Part shown: positions 47,488 to 58,248 of the stretch, piece after piece
How positions within the stretch are numbered: the first letter of the stretch is position 1
Layout of the letters: every line of letters starts with the position of its first letter
NCBI GenBank assembly: GCA_016110215.1
Contig: JADWQD010000013.1
Coordinates: 868,001-932,000 of the forward strand
Source: Capronia americana
Lineage: Eukaryota > Ascomycota > Eurotiomycetes > Chaetothyriales > Herpotrichiellaceae
Direction: 5' to 3'
DNA length: 64,000 nucleotides
Program-made: the position numbers and the translations under genes
Notes under the pieces: model-generated
Database searches by the model: none
What the model was told of the DNA's origin: nothing
The model's input: only the letters and a program-made list of their open reading frames with translations

Positions 47488-48357
47488 ATGATTCGACCTC
47501 GAGTCTCGAAACGATGGTCACATGGGACAATTTCTCGCACAAGTAGGTCTCCAGCTCTACCCATTAACTCTTCGTCCTTACTAACAACAACCTTCAGTGA
47601 ACGACGTCCTTACTGGTACACCCATCTCACTGAACAGAACGTATTCTTCTACGCTCTGATAGGCCCGAATCAACTACAAAGGTACTCAGACTCGTCAATG
47701 CTTGAACAGACACATGAACGTCAATTCGCCATCAGTCAGCTGGGAACCCGCAATGGCGATTTCGAAGCCCAACATATTGCGCGAATGCAGTCCGCGTTCC
47801 AGGATTTGGACAAGTACTTTGCAACTTACCCTTTGGAGGAAACCTTTCGTCCCGACTCACCCCACGCCGAAGAACTGATGAGCTTCCGGATACACTCTCA
47901 CTCCTTCACGCCGTTACCAACCTTGGACCTGGAACCCCCGTCTCGATCTACACCCTCCACGCCGCCGCCGCCTATCGTAACTCGGCAAAGGCGTTCGCGG
48001 TCTGCATTGGATCTACACCAACTCATGAATCCCGCGCCACAACCGTCTCCAGAGCCGAAAACAAACTTGCCAGACGAGGGTTTGCCGCCCGTTCAGGCCG
48101 ACCTTAAACTCGACGGTGGGCATGAGATTGACAGCGATTCCGGTTCCAACCCCATGCTTCCCATCACATACACTCGAGCCAAACAAGTCCTCCGTGAGGG
48201 TGGGCCTGCCCGAACTCGCAGAGGCATCAGGATGCGACGGGCGCGGTCGCTTGCGAGGCACCGTTCCCGAGAAGAGCCACGCGATACGCGCCAACTCGAG
48301 AAGGACGGCCAACTTCTGCTTAGCCTGTCGCAAAAGCTGCCGCCGAAGGGGCATTGA
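47488..48357 (+). CDS. Hypothetical protein
   Basis: An uninterrupted frame of 289 codons starts at an ATG. The middle is helical (DFEAQHIARMQSAFQDLDKY). A Pro/Ser/Thr-rich stretch follows, then an Arg-rich segment (RRGIRMRRARSLARHRSRE). I do not recognise a family. A short intron near 47541-47598 (GTAGGTCTC...CTTCAG) is possible and would change the first 40 residues. Its length and even composition make it more likely real than the frames around it, but it has no independent support. Confidence 0.4.
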   Translation: MIRPRVSKRWSHGTISRTSRSPALPINSSSLLTTTFSERRPYWYTHLTEQNVFFYALIGPNQLQRYSDSSMLEQTHERQFAISQLGTRNGDFEAQHIARMQSAFQDLDKYFATYPLEETFRPDSPHAEELMSFRIHSHSFTPLPTLDLEPPSRSTPSTPPPPIVTRQRRSRSALDLHQLMNPAPQPSPEPKTNLPDEGLPPVQADLKLDGGHEIDSDSGSNPMLPITYTRAKQVLREGGPARTRRGIRMRRARSLARHRSREEPRDTRQLEKDGQLLLSLSQKLPPKGH

Positions 48358-49201
48358 CACGACTGTCCACATGAAGTATATCACCTTTCAGGTTTCTATC
48401 AGCCATGAGTTTTGATTCAGCACACGCATCATCCAATGCACGATGGGTACAACAGCACCGCAATCTAGGCGACTTGCAACAATGATCCTATTTGGGAACT
48501 CGTTTACCACGGCTTTTTGCGTCCGAGGTGGACATCAGTACATAGCACAACGGTTCCGGCGTCCAAGGTGTATGGCTATCTTAGGACCTGTGAAGTCCTC
48601 TTGTTTCATTCGTTTCTTTAGCGATGGCGCTGGGGAGGTTGCTTCTTGTCGGTCTCATCCTTTGTTGCACGACGCCACAAAACCTTCGACGTCCTCCTCT
48701 TTTGGATAGGTGCAGAAGCATGATCAGTCGGAGGAAAGGCAGAACGGGCAACAACCCAATACGGTTGCGGTAGCACACAAAAGGGTCCCACGATGCCGGT
48801 TTGGGGTTACGGCTACAGACATGGCCCACGAACATTCTATACAAAGCGATATCCACTCAAGATGAAACATCAGGTCATTCGTTCCCCAAGAAGCTCTTTC
48901 ACCAAACGTGTCTCCCCCTCTTCAACCACATACATAATATTGATTGATTGTCATGCTTACTCTACCAGCATGATGAAGCACCCGGCGACGATAGCGCCGG
49001 TGGTAAGTGATTATTCACGCCCCGGATGATGCACATACACGGCCACATACCGGCGCGCAGACCCTTTCGTTGGGCGATCGTTGCGCAGTGTTTCGTCCGT
49101 GGCGGGGTTGCCGACATTAAGCGACGCATGCACGGAGATTGCCAGCTTGACAAGGTTGACTTCCCCGTGACGCTGCGCCGACCACAGACCACAAACCACA
49201 A

Positions 49202-49295
49202 GCCACAGATCACAATAGTACTACATGCCACCGCTCACCACATGCAGACCACAGCCCACAGATCACAATGCTACATGCCACCGCTCACCACATGC
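49202..49295. repeat. Direct repeat, unit about 40-42 bp, two copies
   Basis: Both copies carry CACAGATCACAAT, then CTACATGCCACCGCTCACC and ACATGC, at about 49202-49243 and 49257-49295. The first has three extra bases (an AGTA/G difference). A shorter CCACAGACCACAAACCACAA degenerate repeat precedes them. No coding sense is seen. Confidence 0.75.
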
Positions 49296-51287
49296 CCTGA
49301 ACGGACATTTGTTCCCGGTGCCGCAGCGCCGCCTTACGCTTCGAGCAAGTATAGCAGGTAACCGAAGGGGGCTATTACTCATGATGGCAATGCCGGAGAC
49401 GGGTTTAGGAAAGCAGGCATTCTCCGCTGCCACGGAGTCGTGGCGAGCTTCTTTCAGTACACAGTACACAGGACACAGTAGTAGTAATAAGTGGTAGGGC
49501 CCGTTACTCGTAGTGGGTTCGCAGGACCGATTACTACACAGTATGTAATGTGGTGGTGGTACGTGCTCCGTACGAGTACTGGGTACACAGTGTGGACATA
49601 CATACCTTCGAATCTTCGATTCACCCTGCGGAGGATCATCATCTGGCGCGCCCCCCGAGCGATTCAAGCGATCAAACCAACGGTCATCCGCCGGACCGAT
49701 GTATGGAAACAAAAACCAGGGGGTGGTGGATGACCATCAGACCATGCAAGGCTGCCGGTGACGGGCTGCTCGCTGGAGGCCCGCCCGTGACGTCGACCCT
49801 GCTCAGTGCCCAGGAACGACCCAATCGGATTTCAACCGCCCGGTTTCCTCATTTGATCCCGGCCGCGGCTTATGTGCCAGTATTCCTAGTAGTACGTATC
49901 ATACTTCGACGCCCGGGACGAGACGTTACCCGTCGGGAGGCGTGGAACACGGACACACACACACGCAAACGCAATTCAGGGCTTTGCCCCACGAGGGTCA
50001 GCAACGTCTGGAAGAAACTTTTCGAAAATCCTTGGTCCTTCAGGCGTTCAGCGTTCAGCGTTCACAGCCAGGCAGGCAGGGATGGACGCCCAGGCACCCA
50101 GGACCCAGTACCAAGGACAAGTACATGCTTGTATCAGGTACCCAGCATTCCGTACTGGACACACAGTCAGAGACTGCAGGCTACTAATCAGAATGAGGTG
50201 AGGTAAGGCGGAAAATCCTTCAGTGCCCGGACGAACATCTCCTGATAAGGAAATGAAGCACACTGGTTTGTCTGTCCTTCTGCTGTGAGCCTGCGGGGCA
50301 ATGTCAGCGGTCCAGAAGCAGTACTTGGTACTGGTACGGAGTACTCGGTACCTGGACACAGTCCGCAGTATGTGCGAGTACATCCTACACAGTACTGTAC
50401 GCAGAACCCATCATCTTACATAGTAGGCCTGACTGAAACGGTTGGGAGACGCTCGGAAAAGAAATGTCCAGGGCGATCAGGCGACATTATGTTACTGTGG
50501 AAATTATACTTTCGCCCTTCGCAAACGCAACAGGGAACTATAGGTACGTACCGATTTCGGCGAAGGGTGCGCTCGCCGCCGAGGCGTCGCGTGCCGACGA
50601 GGCCAAACATCGACGTCACTGTGAGCCCATAACGGAGCGCATACTTTTGGCGTCACAGTACTTGGATGGAGATTTGATCATACTACCTAGGAGTACCAGT
50701 ACGCTGATCGTATGACTGATTAATGATTCGGACGGCGAAATCCCGCGCAAGCGAGTCCGGCGGCGATTCGCGAGGCCGTTGAAACGGCCGACCAGGCTCT
50801 TCACCATCGTTGCATCACCAGTCAAGATTGCATTCCTGGCCCATAGAACAGGGTTTTTGTTTCAATCGATCGTTTCTACTACTGTTGTACTAGCAGCCAA
50901 ACAAGCTGATGGAACGGACCGTCCACGGCGGACGTGCCCGGTCAAAAGGTGCCCGTTGCCTCGTCCCGCCTAGGGTGGCCCTTCCTCCGGGAGGTTTAAT
51001 GCCCACAAGCACCACATCCTTCCAGTAGTAGTACTGTTTGCAGTTCTAAGCCCACCAAACTCTACTGGAGTCAACTACTGTACACAGTAAGGACGGAGCA
51101 CTGTCCACAGCATTCTGGAGCACAATTCTACCGTGATTTTTCCATGCGTACTTCGGACCACATGGCTGTGAACTCCCGTACTCGGTAGTTGAGGGATATG
51201 TATGCCGGCCCTCCTGCCCCCGTGCCGACACTTCGGTGGACTGACTCCCAGCGTGGGAGGCGCCCTTCACGACTCGTGTCGTATGTA

Positions 51288-51523
51288 GGGGGGGGGGGGG
51301 GGGGGGGGGCAATTAATGGGGATGGCCCCAACAAGCCCAGAAATACACGAGATCCACCACCAAGAGCAATACTTCATCNNNNNNNNNNGGGGCCCCCCCC
51401 CCGGCCCCCCGCGCCGCCCCCCCGGCCCCCCCCCCCCCCCCCCCCAGAGGGTGTCAATTCATGTTGCTGGCCACAACAAGCACAGGAATCGACGACGTCC
51501 ACCTCAAAGCGGAATACTTACTC
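51288..51523. other. Assembly gap (10 N) flanked by homopolymers and a diverged duplicate
   Basis: A 22-base G run (51288-51309) is followed by 69 bases of unique sequence. Then come the gap (51379-51388), a G/C homopolymer block (51389-51445), and a segment at 51455-51523 that matches 51310-51378 at 52 of 69 positions without gaps. That pattern suggests that the contig ends are poor-quality or duplicated versions of one locus. The sequence here should not be interpreted biologically until resolved. Confidence 0.85.
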
Positions 51524-52949
51524 ATGCCTAGAAGGGTAAGGCATTGTTGAACTCCGTCATCTGTCTGCTCGCAAACCACGAACACAGTATGTATTTACGG
51601 CGCACGGCGTTTCCACACTGCTCGCATCATACGAGAGCGTGATGGTGATTCGTGGTGTCAACAAAAATTTTCTGACAGGTCATATGCGCTGTGACCATCG
51701 CACCGTACACAGACCCAGTAGTACTACTGTGTAGGCGTGCATTTTTCAACGGCGCATGCATGCCCTGACTGACTCAAGCCGAGCGCTCGTAGCCGGCCGT
51801 GCACTGCTGTGTAACCATGAGGGCTTCAGCTCGCCCTCAACTGTGCGCGTGCGCGTGCGCATGCGCACGAGCCGTGAAGTCTGGACCCGAGATGCGCGTG
51901 GAGCTGACATTTAGGGCCCTGTCAAAGGGGGAATCATGGGTACTCTGTAAGGGGTGGCGCCAGGGGAACTGCGGAAATGTAATGCCCGCAGATGCACTTG
52001 GGACGGAATAGGCAAGGAGGGCCGGTAGGTAACCCAGGACTCGTACTTGGATCCGGTGCCTCGTACCCAGTAGCACCCCCCAGTCTTCGTAGGGCCATCG
52101 GTCTGCATACTCGTACAGTACACGCCATCCTGGCATCACAATTGGGTTCGTTGCCCTGCCCCCCTTGCTTTCACACACTCGCCAATTGTAGCTTGGAAGA
52201 CGCACCTAAGAAGGGAGTGAGAGGGCAGCAGTGACTTCCAAGTCATGCATCTACCATGCATGTTCCCTTGCATCCCACCCCTTCGTCGATCGCGGCAGTT
52301 GTAGAGTTCGGGACCCCAGTGGTGCTAATCTCGGATAGGAGAGGCAGAGCGAAATCCGGCACCACCCAGTGTGTCCTAGTAGTTACCATGCTCATCCTGC
52401 GTCGAGATCCGTCGAAGCAGCACCTACCATATTCGTACTTAGTACCATGTAGTAGTAGTAGTAGTAGTAGCTGAAAGTCAGTCCGGGTCTGGGCGTGCTT
52501 GGACTCTCATCCCAGGCAGTGTGGCAGTCAGTCACACCGGTTGTCAACCGAATTCTGACACAACCTGGACTTTGCAGGGCATGCCCGGACCCGCCCACCG
52601 TGTGCATCGTCCTTCATAAGTGCAAGCATGACTGAGGCGTTATGGAAGACGAAGTTTCGTTTTCAACTCCAGCGGGATGAATGAGACGAAACTCGTCGGT
52701 CGAGTGCGTCCCTTGATGGCAGCTCCTTTAATTGAGGAATTCATTTGTCTCTTGCTACTCGTTAATACTAAGCTTTATGTTTAAGACTTGAAATGATGTA
52801 AATTTACTTTCAAGTTTCGGGCTATTGGGCGTAAACTTGAAGAACTGCTATTTGGTTGTCTTGACGATTCCATAGGACTCGGACACTCGTAATCTTTCAA
52901 TTTGATGGCGGGCTTATCCACAGACACCCCTGACCAGTTCCATTGCAGA

Positions 52950-53751
52950 CTATACCCCTCCGGAAATCTCAACCACACTGCCATTGACATAACTGCTCTT
53001 TTCGCTGAACAAGAATGTCACCACATTGGCAACCTCTTCTGCGGTGCCCACTCGTCTCAGAGCGATCGACTCCTCCGCTCGACGAACGGCGTCCTCGCCT
53101 TGACGAACCAAGTTATTCGTTGGAGTTCTGATCGAACCCGGCGCCACGACATTCACCCTGATACCCTTTGGGCCGAGTTCCAAAGCCATGGCCTTGGAGA
53201 ATCCAATCACGCCAAACTTGGCCGCGTTGTATATCGCATAGCCGGCGTGGGCACAAAGTCCGGAAATAGACGATACATTAACGATAGCTGACCCGGCCGA
53301 AAGGAATGGAAGACACGCGCGAGTCATGAAGTACGTCCCTTGCAAGCTCGTATTGATGATCTTGTTCCAGTAGTCGTCCGTGGTGTCTTCAAGGGCGAAA
53401 TAGGTGGGATTCACTCCGGCGCAATTGAACAGAAAGTTGGCCTTTCCAAAGTGTTCGACGACCGAAGCGGCGACGCTATCGCATTGCGCGCTCGATGTGA
53501 CATCGAGGGAATATATTTGATGGGCGTCACGTTTAAATCCATTCTTGAGCTTTTCCAACGCTTCAAGGTTGATGTCGCAAAGGGCGAGTCGTGCTTGCTG
53601 GCTTTCAAGCTTCTCTGCCACGGCCCGCCTGGATGAAGTGTCAGCCAGAGAGAGAGAGAGCTCGCACAGAGAACTCAGGGGGGTTGACAGACCCAATGCC
53701 GCTTGCTGCGCCAGTAATAACGACGACCTTGTCGCTGAATTCACCAGCCAT
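52950..53751 (-). CDS. Classical short-chain dehydrogenase/reductase (SDR 1)
   Basis: Exons 53751-53693 and 53628-52950 join across a 64-bp intron and give 245 residues. The intron splits the cofactor loop TGAASGIG (residues 13-20) and has a GTCTGT donor, also used once in NCS1 permease 2. The catalytic set is present: the NCAG asparagine-loop, S in NVSSIS, and YNAAK. PGSIRTP and the terminal YVNGSVVEISGG are typical. A D in LALCDINLE after the second strand suggests NAD(H) preference. It would oxidise an alcohol or reduce a ketone; the substrate is unknown. It opens the second half of the ureide cluster. Confidence 0.88.
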
Positions 53752-54183
53752 GATCCACGACAGGAGTTTCAATGTGCAGGAAGGATTATTCTACATCTGA
53801 GTTGGAGTCTATGGAGATCTTATGTCCCGTCATTTACCTGTAGTGTGTGGTGGCTGACATATCCGAACGGCGAACAACCGTCCAGCCCCATCGCTTTTGC
53901 AATCTCTTTATCACACTTGGCATACTCCGTACTATCATTACACCTCAGTCAAGAAAAATGGCTCTTCGGAAACATATGAAACTCTGTTATGCCCCTGAAT
54001 CTAATCGCCTACGTCTGGCCAAAGCCTTTTTCCCTAGTAGCAGGCAAAAATCTGGCAGGGCTTTGGTAGACGAAGCAACAGGCAGGGCTATCTTCGATCT
54101 TTAGACCGAGATTTCACTTCTTTCCCTGATACCTGCTTAGAATCATGTCCCAATGCTCGGATGTGGATTCTGTAGGTGTTATT
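53752..54183. other. Upstream region of SDR 1
   Basis: About 430 bp between two reverse-strand genes with no supportable coding sequence. It should contain the SDR 1 promoter and the D-carbamoylase 2 terminator. Confidence 0.4.
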
Positions 54184-55284
54184 TCAGGCCGGTAACAATC
54201 CGGGCTCCTTAACGCCCCTTTGCTGGGCTATGAGACCATAGTATTCTGTCCGGCGATTGGTCTGAAAATCAAAGATCTGGAAGCGATCGTCAGTATCGGT
54301 CGCTGACGACGCAAAACTCGAACTTACCTCTTTCTTCCCCTTCTGACACTCGTCGAGGTCGATCGTTGCCAGCACCAACTCGTCGTCTGTCGTTTTGGCC
54401 TCTGCGATGATACGCCCGTCCGAGTCAACGATGCTGCTTCCTCCGATGAGGTCAAATTTCCCGTCGTCCATGCCACATCGTCCGGCCGAGATTGAGAAAC
54501 AGCTGTTGGAGTACGAATTGGCTTGTTGCACGATGCGGTGGTGGAAGAGTGCCTGTTCACGCGCTTCTTCGAGCGTCACCGGCTTGGGTGGTTTGTAAAT
54601 GTCGTCGGCTTTTCCATTGGTGTTGAAGCCAATGAGCACCAGTTCGGCTCCTTGCAAGCCGTACACGCGCCAACCCTCCGGCCATCTCCTGTCGTTACAG
54701 ATCAGGCTCCCGATGATCACGTCGCCTTTTCCTGCGCTCTGGCTCTCGGTGAAGCTGCTCTTGAGCGAAGCAGGCACCAATCCCGGCGCGCGAAATGCTT
54801 CGAAGCCGAGGTCTCCAAACTCGAAATAACGCTTCTCAAAGTGGACCTCCGCTCCGGGGAAAGGGGGTTCCTTGAAGCCTGGAACGTGGACTTTTCGGTA
54901 CTTGCTCAGCACCTCGCCGCTCTTCCCAGAGAAGTACACCGCAGTGTTGTAATACCGCCCCTCTGGCGTCCGTTCGCCGTAACCAACCCAAATGTCAATG
55001 GCAAGCTCTTTTGCTCTGTCAAAGAGGGGCTTGACATTTTTTGACTCTGCAATCGAGCTACCGCCGTTGTCCTGTTCGAAATAAGAGTCCATTTCTTCCT
55101 TGGTGTCAAAGATGTATCGCGGAAAGAAAGTGGTGAATGCACACTCTGGGTAGACAACCAGTTGAGCGCCCTGTGAAGCCGCTTGATCCAGCAGAGCAAT
55201 GATTCTGTTCATGGTGTCCTCGCGAGTCGAGCTTCTGTGCACAGCTCCAATCTGCGCGGCAGCTACGGTGATTGTTCTCGCCAT
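54184..55284 (-). CDS. N-carbamoyl-D-amino acid amidohydrolase-like (carbon-nitrogen hydrolase), copy 2
   Basis: Exons 55284-54328 and 54276-54184 join in phase 0 across a 51-bp intron (GTAAGT...TTCCAG) and give 349 residues. The triad is E47 (YPECAFTT), K131 (YRKVHVPG) and C196 (SLICNDRRWPE). The C-terminal IFDFQTNRRTEYYGLI matches copy 1, and the intron sits at the same place relative to that motif. The catalysed step would again be decarbamoylation of an N-carbamoyl amino acid. It is divergent from hydantoinase 2 across a 480-bp region carrying five CGGCCG sites, an arrangement that would co-express ring opening and decarbamoylation. Confidence 0.9.
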   Translation of the reverse strand: MARTITVAAAQIGAVHRSSTREDTMNRIIALLDQAASQGAQLVVYPECAFTTFFPRYIFDTKEEMDSYFEQDNGGSSIAESKNVKPLFDRAKELAIDIWVGYGERTPEGRYYNTAVYFSGKSGEVLSKYRKVHVPGFKEPPFPGAEVHFEKRYFEFGDLGFEAFRAPGLVPASLKSSFTESQSAGKGDVIIGSLICNDRRWPEGWRVYGLQGAELVLIGFNTNGKADDIYKPPKPVTLEEAREQALFHHRIVQQANSYSNSCFSISAGRCGMDDGKFDLIGGSSIVDSDGRIIAEAKTTDDELVLATIDLDECQKGKKEVSSSFASSATDTDDRFQIFDFQTNRRTEYYGLIAQQRGVKEPGLLPA

Positions 55285-55764
55285 GTCGCAAATAGTGACC
55301 CAAGGTCCAATTCAATATTCAAAACCAAGAAATTTCGACCCTTCTGTTTTCTTGGAATCTCACCTGCTGGTATGGTTATGGGACTATCTTTGTGCCTGCC
55401 CTGTTTTATTGCATTGTCGTCTCGGCTCGCCTCGTCGTTGACCGGCCGAGTTCGGCCGCGCACTTTGGAACCTGGGTCATATCGGCCGCCCCCCCCCCCA
55501 AGACTTCTTCTATCTAGCATTGTCTTTCGACGGCCCAGGCTTACCAAGAGTGGGCGCTGTTTCTTTCATACCTTCGGCCGCGACATTGCCGGCCGTGACC
55601 AAAGCCAATGATGAGAGCCGGGTCCACCCTCCTAACGAGCAAAAGTGCGTTTCGTGGAGGTCAAGCATAAGGCCTATTATTGTCGCCTCTTCTGACACTT
55701 ACGAGGGTAGTCGTTCTGATATGTCCGTCGAGTTAGGAAGAACAGCATGATATCCCACCTCACT
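55285..55764. promoter_or_regulatory. Bidirectional promoter region with five CGGCCG palindromes
   Basis: CGGCCG occurs at 55443-55448, 55453-55458, 55483-55488, 55576-55581 and 55591-55596. Two copies are TTCGGCCGCG. The hexamer is two inverted CGG triplets with no spacer, and CGG triplets are what Zn2Cys6 proteins contact. By chance one copy is expected per roughly 3-4 kb, so five in 154 bp is a strong excess. A C run at 55489-55499 follows the third copy. The region lies between divergent D-carbamoylase 2 and hydantoinase 2. Confidence 0.65.
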
Positions 55765-57350
55765 ATGGACTACGACCTGGTCGTCAAGAACGGCATACTG
55801 GTAGGTCCTCTATTCTCGCCGATCTCCCAACGCTTTGGTTGACTCTCCAGGTCACCTCCAGCGAGGTGCTCGATACCAGTCTGGAGATAGGGATCAGACA
55901 CGGAAAGATCGTCAACATCGGTTATGCACTTCCAGTGGGCCAGAAAACAGAAGTCCTGGACGCTGAAGGAGGCTATATCACGCCTGGCGGAGTAGACTCC
56001 CACGTTCATCTCGAACAAAGCAACACACCAGGCGGTGATACTTGGGAAACCGGAACTCGCGGAGCAATTGCGGGAGGGACGACCACCGTCCTAGCCTTCG
56101 CCGATCAAGAACGGTCAGATGAGTCTCTCTTGCCGGTCGTCGACGCCTATCACCAAAAGGCTAGAGCTTCCAGTTTCTGTGACTATGGCTTCCATGTTAT
56201 CTTAACCAACCCTACACCCTCAATCTTGACAAACGAGCTCCATTTACTTGTTGAGAGAGAAGGGATTACAAGCGTCAAGCTTTACATGACATACGAGCCA
56301 CTCAAACTAGGGGACCGAGCGGTCCTGGACGTCATGATGGTTGCTCGCTCACTGGGCATCACCACCATGATCCACGCGGAAAACAGTGACATGATATCAC
56401 TGATCACAGAAAGACTGGAGCAGAGAGGGCTCACGGAGCCATATTATCACGCCATCTCCCGTCCCCAGCTCGCCGAGGGAGAGGCCACATACCGGGCCAT
56501 TTCCATGTCAGAGCTTACAGACGTACCCATCCTCCTGGTTCACGTTTCGTCCAAGATCGCCATGGACCATATCAGAGATGCTCAGACTAGGCTGCTGCCC
56601 ATCCACGGCGAGACCTGTCCGCACTATCTGTACTTGTTGAGCGACGGCATGAAGGCGCCAGATTTCGAAGGGGCCAAACACGTCTGTTCGCCGCCTTTAC
56701 GACACGATCCAAAGGACCTCGACGCCATCTGGAGTGGTGTCGCAAATGGAACATTCACGACGTTGTCTTCGGACCATGCGCCTACCAAGTTCGATGGCCC
56801 CTATGGCAAGAAGGTGGGCCTCATCGATGGCAAACCGGTCTTCAGCAAGATCCCCAACGGTCTCCCAGGCATCGAGACTCGCATACCATTACTCTTCGAC
56901 GGTGCCATCGGTCACAATCCTAAGATTTCTCTGCCTCGGTTTGTACAGGTCACATCCAGTCAGCCCGCAGCACTGTACGGCTTAGGTGGTGTAAAGGGGA
57001 ATGTTGCTCCTGGGTATGATGCCGACCTTGTGGTTTGGTATCCCTCGGGACACGAGTTCAGCCAGACTCACGGCGACAGCTCTGGGCCCCACGGCGTTAC
57101 CATAACTGTCTCCGAGCTACATCATGATGTGGACTACACTCCGTTTGAGGGAGTTACCGTGCAAAATTGGCCTCGGTATACGATTTTAAGAGGCCAGATC
57201 GTTTGGGATCGGGACCATGGCGGCATTGTAGGCAAGAAGGGTCAAGGAAATTTCCTCAAAAGGAAACCCGGTACGGTCGTGCAGGGAAGGCACCCTGCCT
57301 CTGCTCCAGCCCGGGGTATGCTGGCGGGAGAGAGGGAAATTTGGGCGTGA
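55765..57350 (+). CDS. Hydantoinase/dihydropyrimidinase-like cyclic amidohydrolase, copy 2
   Basis: Exons 55765-55800 and 55851-57350 join across a 50-bp intron and give 511 residues. Metal-site residues are H63 and H65 (DSHVH), K155 (SVKLYMTYEPL), the IHAENSD and LLVHVSS histidines and the SSDHAPTK aspartate. HHDVDYTPFEG and ILRGQIVWDRD near the C-terminus are the hydantoinase/dihydropyrimidinase pattern. The 36-nt first exon matches copy 1 exactly in length, but the other four introns of copy 1 are absent. It has a longer insertion near the C-terminus (GHEFSQTHGDSSGP). It should open the ring of a hydantoin or dihydropyrimidine-type ureide. Confidence 0.93.
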
Positions 57351-57547
57351 CCGACATCATCATGCGTATATACTCAACGCATAGTCACAGAGAAGGTTTG
57401 GTTCTTTTGTCTTTCCGGAAATGCAAAATTGTGGTAAATCAATAACCATCTAGGTTTCCAGCCACGCCTTTAAGGAATAATCACATTACTAAGCTATAAC
57501 TTTTGGGTAGCGCAGTCAGGTCCCTCCATGGTATTGATTTAGGGGTT

Positions 57548-58077
57548 TCAGAATTTCGCCTTTGGAGGGAGGACAGCCGTGCACTCAATCTCTACGTCGG
57601 TGTCCATAGGTAGTGTCTTCACGGCCACGCACCTGTATAATCGGTCAGACAATCGTCAGACCTAAGGAATGCAGGGCCAGATCACTCACGTCCTACAAGG
57701 TTTGACTTCGCCCCAGTACTGCTTGTAAACTTCGTTCATCGCAGCAAAATCCCCCATATCGGCCAAGAAGATGTTGACTTTGACCACATTATCAATGGAT
57801 GTGCCTGCTTCTTCGAGGATGGCAGCGAGATTCGAAATGCACCGATGCTGTTCTGGGAGTCAGATGTGCACTAATATCTACATGGCCAGGCTGGGAAATG
57901 GGATTGCAGTCGTACCGTGTGAGCTGCGACATCGCCATCGATCAACTTTCCAGTGGTCGGGTCTGTTGGTGTTGCTCCAGATACAAAGACAAAGCCATTG
58001 GCAATGATTGCCTGGGAGAAGATCCCTGGTAGAGGAGCAGGGGCCCCAGACGCTAGGACCGGTGTTTTCAATGCCAT
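57548..58077 (-). CDS. RidA/YjgF/YER057c/UK114 family protein
   Basis: Three exons (58077-57916, 57847-57690, 57632-57548) give 134 residues, normal for the family. IFSQAIIANGFVFVSGATPTDP, LAAILEEAGTSIDNVVKVNIFL and CRTCVAVKTLPMDTDVEIE follow the family order, with the conserved arginine in CRTC. The acceptor of intron 1 was placed after GAACAG because only that joint stays in frame. RidA enzymes hydrolyse reactive enamines and imines; related RutC acts in bacterial pyrimidine breakdown. Here it could clear imino acids formed when a D-amino acid product is oxidised. It is convergent with hydantoinase 2. Confidence 0.9.
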
Positions 58078-58248
58078 ATCTTTTGTCTGTCTGGAGCGTG
58101 ATAGGAAGATAGCAGTAAGATATCGAGCAACGAGGCTTTTAAATGGTCGACGAGACGGTTATGCATTATGATGGTTCCTGTGCTGGGTATACCATCTCTT
58201 TCTTTAGGTGGGGCCTTCCTAATAGAACCTGCTCCACCACAGGCCGAT

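Larger units (their letters stand above)
48358..52949. other. Gene desert rich in GTAC, CAGTA and simple repeats, with an assembly gap
   Basis: I find no supportable gene in about 4.6 kb. Between about 49,450 and 52,450 the tetramer GTAC occurs roughly three times as often as expected at random (about 35-40 copies by eye), commonly as AGTACT, CAGTAC or GGTACC. Other features are a direct repeat at 49202-49295, an alternating purine-pyrimidine GCGCGTGCGC tract near 51843-51870, a TAG/AGT microsatellite at about 52450-52470, and the gap at 51379-51388. Confidence 0.55.

Noticed and set aside
51189..51539. Open frame running through the assembly gap and homopolymers
   Set aside because: It depends on unknown bases and G/C runs, so the translation is an artefact.
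21266..57350. Recent horizontal transfer of the hydantoin genes from bacteria
   Set aside because: The hydantoinase and D-carbamoylase genes carry fungal-type introns and I see no sharp composition change. An ancient transfer cannot be excluded without trees, so I make no claim.
35480..57350. Allantoinase as the function of the two amidohydrolases
   Set aside because: The HHD-DYTP and LRG-VVW C-terminal patterns and the SVKLYMTY lysine context fit hydantoinase/dihydropyrimidinase better; kept only as an alternative.
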